Part shown: piece after piece, positions 6,726 through 9,065 of the stretch
Position numbering within the stretch: the first letter of the stretch is position 1
Layout: every line of letters begins with the position of its first letter
Position numbers and translations under genes: made by a program
NCBI GenBank assembly: GCA_045592865.1
Contig: JAZNVP010000025.1
Span: forward strand, 1-9,065
Reading direction: 5' to 3'
DNA length: 9,065 nt
Origin: RGIG9114 sp045592865
GTDB lineage: Bacteria; Bacillota; Clostridia; Oscillospirales; JAGBHD01
The notes under the pieces: generated by a model
Database searches by the model: none
Seen by the model: only the letters and a program-made list of their open reading frames with translations
What the model was told of the DNA's origin: nothing

Positions 6726-8282
6726 TTATTCAAACGATATTTGCGAAACCGATTTTGACAAACTGAAATATTTGCGGTCGAGATTTCGATAACCGAGGCT
6801 CTCTTTAACGTGAACGTCGGTTATGATATCGCTTCCCGCGAGGTCGGCTATTGTTCTTGCAACCTTGATAACTCGGTCGTATGCCCTGGCGGAAAGACCG
6901 AGGCGCTCAAAGGCTATCGAGAGAACCGCCCTTGCTTCATTAGAAAGCGGACAGAACTTATCCATAAGACTGCTCGGTATCTGAGAGTTTGAGTATATCG
7001 CGAGTCCTTCAAACCTTTCTTTCTGAATAGACCTTGCCTTTTCGACCCTTTCTCTGATCTTTTCACTGCTTTCAGATTTTTCCGTGCTCGAAAGGTCCTC
7101 GTATTTAACGGCGGAAACCTCGAGGTGAAGGTCGATTCGGTCAAGAAGCGGACCCGATATCTTCGAAATATATTTGAGAACCTGCGAATCGGTGCATTTG
7201 CAACGGTCGGACGGGTCTCCGTAGTAGCCGCAGGGACAGGGGTTCATAGCGGCGACCAGCATAATAGAGCAGGGGTAGGTTATGCTTCCGCTTGCTCTCG
7301 AGATGGTAACGGTGTTGTCTTCAAGGGGTTGACGGAGAATTTCCATAGCGCTTTTGGTAAATTCGGGGAGCTCGTCTAAGAAGAGAATTCCGTTGTGCGC
7401 CATTGAGATCTCACCAGGCCTCGGAACTGCTCCGCCGCCAGCAAGTCCTGCCGCAGAAATGGTGTGGTGAGGGCTTCTGAACGGCCTTTTCATAACGAGC
7501 GGATGCTCGTTTGAGGTGTATCCGCAGACCGAATATATTTTAGTGCTTTCTATCTGCTCATCATAGGTCATTTTGGGGAGAATTCCGGGCAGACGCTTTG
7601 CCATCATGCTTTTGCCCGAGCCCGGAGGGCCCAGCATCAGAACGTTATGCCCGCCTGCAGCGGCGATCTCAAGACCGCGCTTACACATAAATTGACCTTT
7701 AACGTCGCAGAAATCGAGATACTTATTTATAAGCTCGGGCATCTTAAAGAGAGGCATAGGGGAAATAGGCGTGTTCCCCGAAAGATGCTTTATAAGCTCT
7801 TCCGCCGTTTTAACGGGGAAGATATCTATATCCGTTACTATAGAGGCTTCTTCCTTATTTTCATCGGGCACGAAGACCTCGCGGTATCCCAGTTCCTTAG
7901 CCTTAATTATCATGGGAAGGATACCGGGAACTGCTTTAACCTCGCCCGAAAGGGAAAGTTCACCGATAAAGGCAGACCTTTCTATGTCAGCCGTGAGCTG
8001 ACGGGAAGCAAGAAGAATTCCGAGAAGAATAGGGAGATCGTAAAGCGCACCGACCTTTTTTATGTTGGCGGGTGCAAGGTTAACGGTTATCTTCGCCGTG
8101 GGGCAAGAAAGACGTGAGTTTTTGATCGCGGTCTTAACGCGGTCCTTCGATTCCTTAACGGCGGCATCGGGAAGTCCGACGATATCGAAAGCGGGCAGAG
8201 CCCCTTTGGTTATATCGACTTCAACGTCAACGGGGAAGCAATCAATACCCATAAGCCCGAAGCTGCTAACCTTAACAAACAT
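6726..8282 (-). CDS. yifB: YifB/ComM family Mg-chelatase-like AAA+ ATPase
   Basis: A full-length AAA+ protein of 518 residues. ComM of Gram-negative transformable bacteria is a hexameric helicase that drives branch migration during natural transformation; the role in Clostridia is not established, and the homology with Mg-chelatase ChlI does not mean chelation. The N-terminal ChlI-like domain has AFDIVGLPDAAVKESKDRV (31-49) and NLAPANIKK (68-76). The AAA core has Walker A GPPGSGKS (218-225), FRSPHHTISAAGL (268-280), Walker B GILFLDE (298-304), the cysteine-rich NPCPCGYYGD (347-356) with CKC (361-363), and GPLLDRIDLH (377-386). The C-terminal domain has ARAYDRVIKVARTIADL. The ATG is supported by an AAAGGGAGA ribosome binding site. 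It heads the yifB-mrp operon from a strong promoter. No other competence gene is near. Confidence 0.95.
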   Translation of the reverse strand: MFVKVSSFGLMGIDCFPVDVEVDITKGALPAFDIVGLPDAAVKESKDRVKTAIKNSRLSCPTAKITVNLAPANIKKVGALYDLPILLGILLASRQLTADIERSAFIGELSLSGEVKAVPGILPMIIKAKELGYREVFVPDENKEEASIVTDIDIFPVKTAEELIKHLSGNTPISPMPLFKMPELINKYLDFCDVKGQFMCKRGLEIAAAGGHNVLMLGPPGSGKSMMAKRLPGILPKMTYDEQIESTKIYSVCGYTSNEHPLVMKRPFRSPHHTISAAGLAGGGAVPRPGEISMAHNGILFLDELPEFTKSAMEILRQPLEDNTVTISRASGSITYPCSIMLVAAMNPCPCGYYGDPSDRCKCTDSQVLKYISKISGPLLDRIDLHLEVSAVKYEDLSSTEKSESSEKIRERVEKARSIQKERFEGLAIYSNSQIPSSLMDKFCPLSNEARAVLSIAFERLGLSARAYDRVIKVARTIADLAGSDIITDVHVKESLGYRNLDRKYFSLSKSVSQISFE

Positions 8283-8317
8283 AGAAAAAATCTCCCTTTA
8301 TAGTTTTAAACAAAAAT

Positions 8318-8346
8318 ATTTTAGCATACTATTAAATAGTTTTCAA
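8318..8346 (-). promoter_or_regulatory. Sigma-A promoter of the yifB-mrp operon
   Basis: On the minus strand, TTGAAA (-35, plus-strand 8341-8346) and TAAAAT (-10, 8318-8323) are separated by exactly 17 bases, with a TGC extended -10. Transcription would start near 8311, giving a leader of about 29 bases. The spacer contains the palindrome listed separately. Confidence 0.8.
8328..8340. repeat. Perfect 13-bp palindrome inside the yifB promoter spacer (candidate operator)
   Basis: ACTATT (8328-8333), one central A, then AATAGT (8335-8340). It lies wholly between the -35 and -10 boxes of the yifB promoter, touching the -35. A half-site ACTATT occurs again at 8372-8377, overlapping the -35 of the divergent tRNA promoter. 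A protein bound here would block RNA polymerase. No candidate regulator gene is in the window. Confidence 0.45.
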
Positions 8347-8375
8347 GGAAATTTAAAAAAAGGTTAAAATAACTA

Positions 8376-8404
8376 TTGACAACTCGAAATACTTGTGTTA
8401 AAAT
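8376..8404 (+). promoter_or_regulatory. Strong sigma-A promoter of the tRNA array
   Basis: A consensus TTGACA (8376-8381) and TAAAAT (8399-8404) are separated by 17 bases, with a TG-extended -10 (TGT at 8396-8398). Transcription would start near 8411, about 25 bases before tRNA-Val, so the leader is the short hairpin described next. It is the best promoter in the window, as fits a stable-RNA operon. Confidence 0.88.
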
Positions 8405-8411
8405 AAGTTCC

Positions 8412-8429
8412 GTCGCTGAAAACAGCGGC
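8412..8429 (+). other. Leader hairpin of the tRNA transcript
   Basis: GTCGCTG (8412-8418), AAAA loop, CAGCGGC (8423-8429): a 7-bp stem with one G-T pair, at the very 5' end of the predicted transcript and 6 bases before mature tRNA-Val. It has no T-run, so it is not a terminator. It may protect the 5' end or guide RNase P processing. Confidence 0.55.
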
Positions 8430-8435
8430 AAGTGT

Positions 8436-8511
8436 GGGAGCATAGCTCAGCTGGGAGAGCATCTGCCTTACAAGCAGAGGGTCATAGGTTCGAGCCCTAT
8501 TGTTCCCACCA
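8436..8511 (+). tRNA. tRNA-Val (anticodon TAC)
   Basis: Acceptor stem GGGAGCA pairs with TGTTCCC (8501-8507, one G-T), discriminator A and encoded CCA (8509-8511). The D arm has AGCTCAGCTGGGAGAGC. The anticodon loop CTTACAA (8467-8473) carries TAC at 8469-8471 and reads GTN valine codons. The T arm has GGTTCGAGCC. It is the first gene of the five-tRNA array. Confidence 0.97.
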
Positions 8512-8516
8512 TTTTT

Positions 8517-8593
8517 GGCCGAGTAGTTCAGTTGGTTAGAACGCTAGCCTGTCACGCTAGAGGTCGAGGGTTCGAGTCCCTTCTCGGTCGCCA
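8517..8593 (+). tRNA. tRNA-Asp (anticodon GTC)
   Basis: Acceptor stem GGCCGAG pairs with CTCGGTC (8583-8589), discriminator G and encoded CCA (8591-8593). The anticodon stem CTAGC/GCTAG closes the loop CTGTCAC (8549-8555) with GTC at 8551-8553, reading GAC and GAT. G73 is the expected aspartate identity element. Only 5 bases separate it from tRNA-Val. Confidence 0.97.
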
Positions 8594-8598
8594 TTTAT

Positions 8599-8626
8599 AC
8601 TCTGCAATGCCCGAAGGCTTCAGAGT
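8599..8626 (+). other. Two-tier hairpin between tRNA-Asp and tRNA-Phe
   Basis: ACTCTG (8599-8604) pairs with CAGAGT (8621-8626), and within the loop GCC (8609-8611) pairs with GGC (8616-8618) around CGAA. Four T follow (8626-8629) directly before tRNA-Phe. It could be a processing signal or a weak attenuator; the short T-run argues against efficient termination. Confidence 0.45.
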
Positions 8627-8629
8627 TTT

Positions 8630-8705
<76 letters not shown>

Positions 8706-8707
8706 AT

Positions 8708-8783
8708 GCGGGTTTAGCTCATCTGGTAGAGCGCCACCTTGCCAAGGTGGAGGTAGCGAGTTCGAGCCTCGTAACCCGCTCCA
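8708..8783 (+). tRNA. tRNA-Gly (anticodon GCC)
   Basis: Acceptor stem GCGGGTT pairs with AACCCGC (8773-8779), discriminator T and encoded CCA (8781-8783). The anticodon stem CCACC/GGTGG closes the loop TTGCCAA (8739-8745) with GCC at 8741-8743, reading GGC and GGT. It starts two bases after the CCA of tRNA-Phe and is followed by a GC-rich hairpin. Confidence 0.97.
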
Positions 8784-8788
8784 AAAAG

Positions 8789-8813
8789 AAGGGCGCTTTT
8801 ATAAGCGCCCTTT
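8789..8813 (+). terminator. Hairpin after tRNA-Gly, terminator-like with a short T-run
   Basis: A perfect 10-bp stem AAGGGCGCTT (8789-8798) / AAGCGCCCTT (8803-8812) has a TTAT loop. Only three T follow the stem before AAATAAC, so termination may be partial. It sits between tRNA-Gly and tRNA-Cys. No clear promoter fits in the remaining gap, so tRNA-Cys probably depends on read-through or on processing here. Confidence 0.6.
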
Positions 8814-8824
8814 AAATAACATAA

Positions 8825-8898
<74 letters not shown>

Positions 8899-8932
8899 AA
8901 AAATAAGACAGTCTTCGGACTGTCTTATTTTT
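8899..8932 (+). terminator. Strong intrinsic terminator of the tRNA array
   Basis: AAATAAGACAGTC (8901-8913) pairs perfectly with GACTGTCTTATTT (8918-8930) around a TTCG loop, a very stable tetraloop. A-run and T-run flanks (8899-8900, 8931-8932) extend the stem. It begins right after the CCA of tRNA-Cys. The symmetric flanks make it usable in both directions. Confidence 0.9.
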
Positions 8933-8934
8933 AT

Positions 8935-9065
8935 CCAATCCGAAGGATTGGTATGTAATCGCCGTCAGGCGTATGTAATCACGCATAGCGTGTATGGCAT
9001 CACCGCAGGTGTATTTCCTTCGGATTGATTCCATTCATCTCTTCGAGATGATTACATTCCGACTT
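8935..9065. repeat. Modular hairpin-and-spacer repeat, truncated by the window end
   Basis: Short hairpins alternate with a conserved spacer. The hairpins are CCAATCC-GAA-GGATTGG (8935-8951), CGCC-GTCA-GGCG (8960-8971), CACGC-ATA-GCGTG (8980-8992), CACC-GCA-GGTG (9001-9011) and TCATCTC-TTC-GAGATGA (9035-9051). The spacers are GTATGTAATC (8951-8960 and 8971-8980) and GTATGGCATC (8992-9001), then reverse-complement forms GATTCCATTC (9027-9036) and GATTACATTC (9050-9059). ATGTAATC can pair with GATTACAT, giving a branched fold. No coding potential is convincing. It looks like a dispersed structured or miniature mobile repeat; no function is claimed. Confidence 0.7.

Noticed and set aside
7647..8117. 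A 156-codon open frame on the plus strand inside yifB
   Set aside because: It is a shadow of the yifB coding sequence, rich in residues expected from antisense codons, with no family resemblance.
6726..8282. A magnesium chelatase subunit for (bacterio)chlorophyll synthesis
   Set aside because: The domain order and the NPCPCGYYGD cysteine motif identify the YifB/ComM branch, and no tetrapyrrole gene lies nearby.
8935..9065. A CRISPR array
   Set aside because: The constant units are only about 10 bases, the variable parts are themselves palindromes rather than unique spacers, and the units change orientation midway; no cas gene is present.

Overview
This window looks like a chromosomal stretch from a Gram-positive Clostridia-type bacterium (Bacillota, possibly Oscillospirales or a relative). 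The evidence is a spoVG gene, AGGAGG-like ribosome binding sites, sigma-A type promoters with TG-extended -10 boxes, tRNA genes that all encode CCA, and moderate GC. It is mainly housekeeping: peptidoglycan precursor synthesis (murC), phospholipid precursor synthesis (gpsA), translation (lepA, five tRNAs), haem delivery (hemW), Fe-S cluster handling (mrp) and a ComM/YifB AAA ATPase. Lineage is inferred from gene content and style; no 16S or other taxonomic marker is present.

Layout. Bases 1-140 are the right end of an IS3-family (IS150-like) insertion sequence: the last 34 codons of its transposase and its terminal inverted repeat. From 4367 leftwards runs a minus-strand cluster, spoVG - lepA - hemW - gpsA. 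lepA has a good promoter of its own in the spoVG-lepA gap, and hemW overlaps the lepA stop by 8 bases. murC is divergent from spoVG, and the two share a short AT-rich promoter region with a tandem palindrome. murC converges with mrp, and one perfect hairpin between T- and A-tracts can terminate both. A minus-strand operon yifB - mrp runs from 8282 to 5883, with a strong promoter whose spacer is a perfect 13-bp palindrome.

From 8376 rightwards a consensus-like promoter drives a tRNA array Val(TAC) - Asp(GTC) - Phe(GAA) - Gly(GCC) - Cys(GCA). It has a leader hairpin, two intergenic hairpins and a final strong UUCG terminator. No protein gene lies in the last 785 bases, which are filled by the promoter region, tRNA genes, terminators and the repeat below.

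The most unusual item is the last 131 bases (8935-9065), a modular repeat. Short hairpins of differing sequence alternate with a nearly constant spacer (GTATGTAATC). The spacer then reappears in reverse complement, so that spacers can pair with each other and leave the mini-hairpins as side branches. The element runs off the window. There is no sign of a defence system, CRISPR array, prophage or secondary-metabolite cluster.
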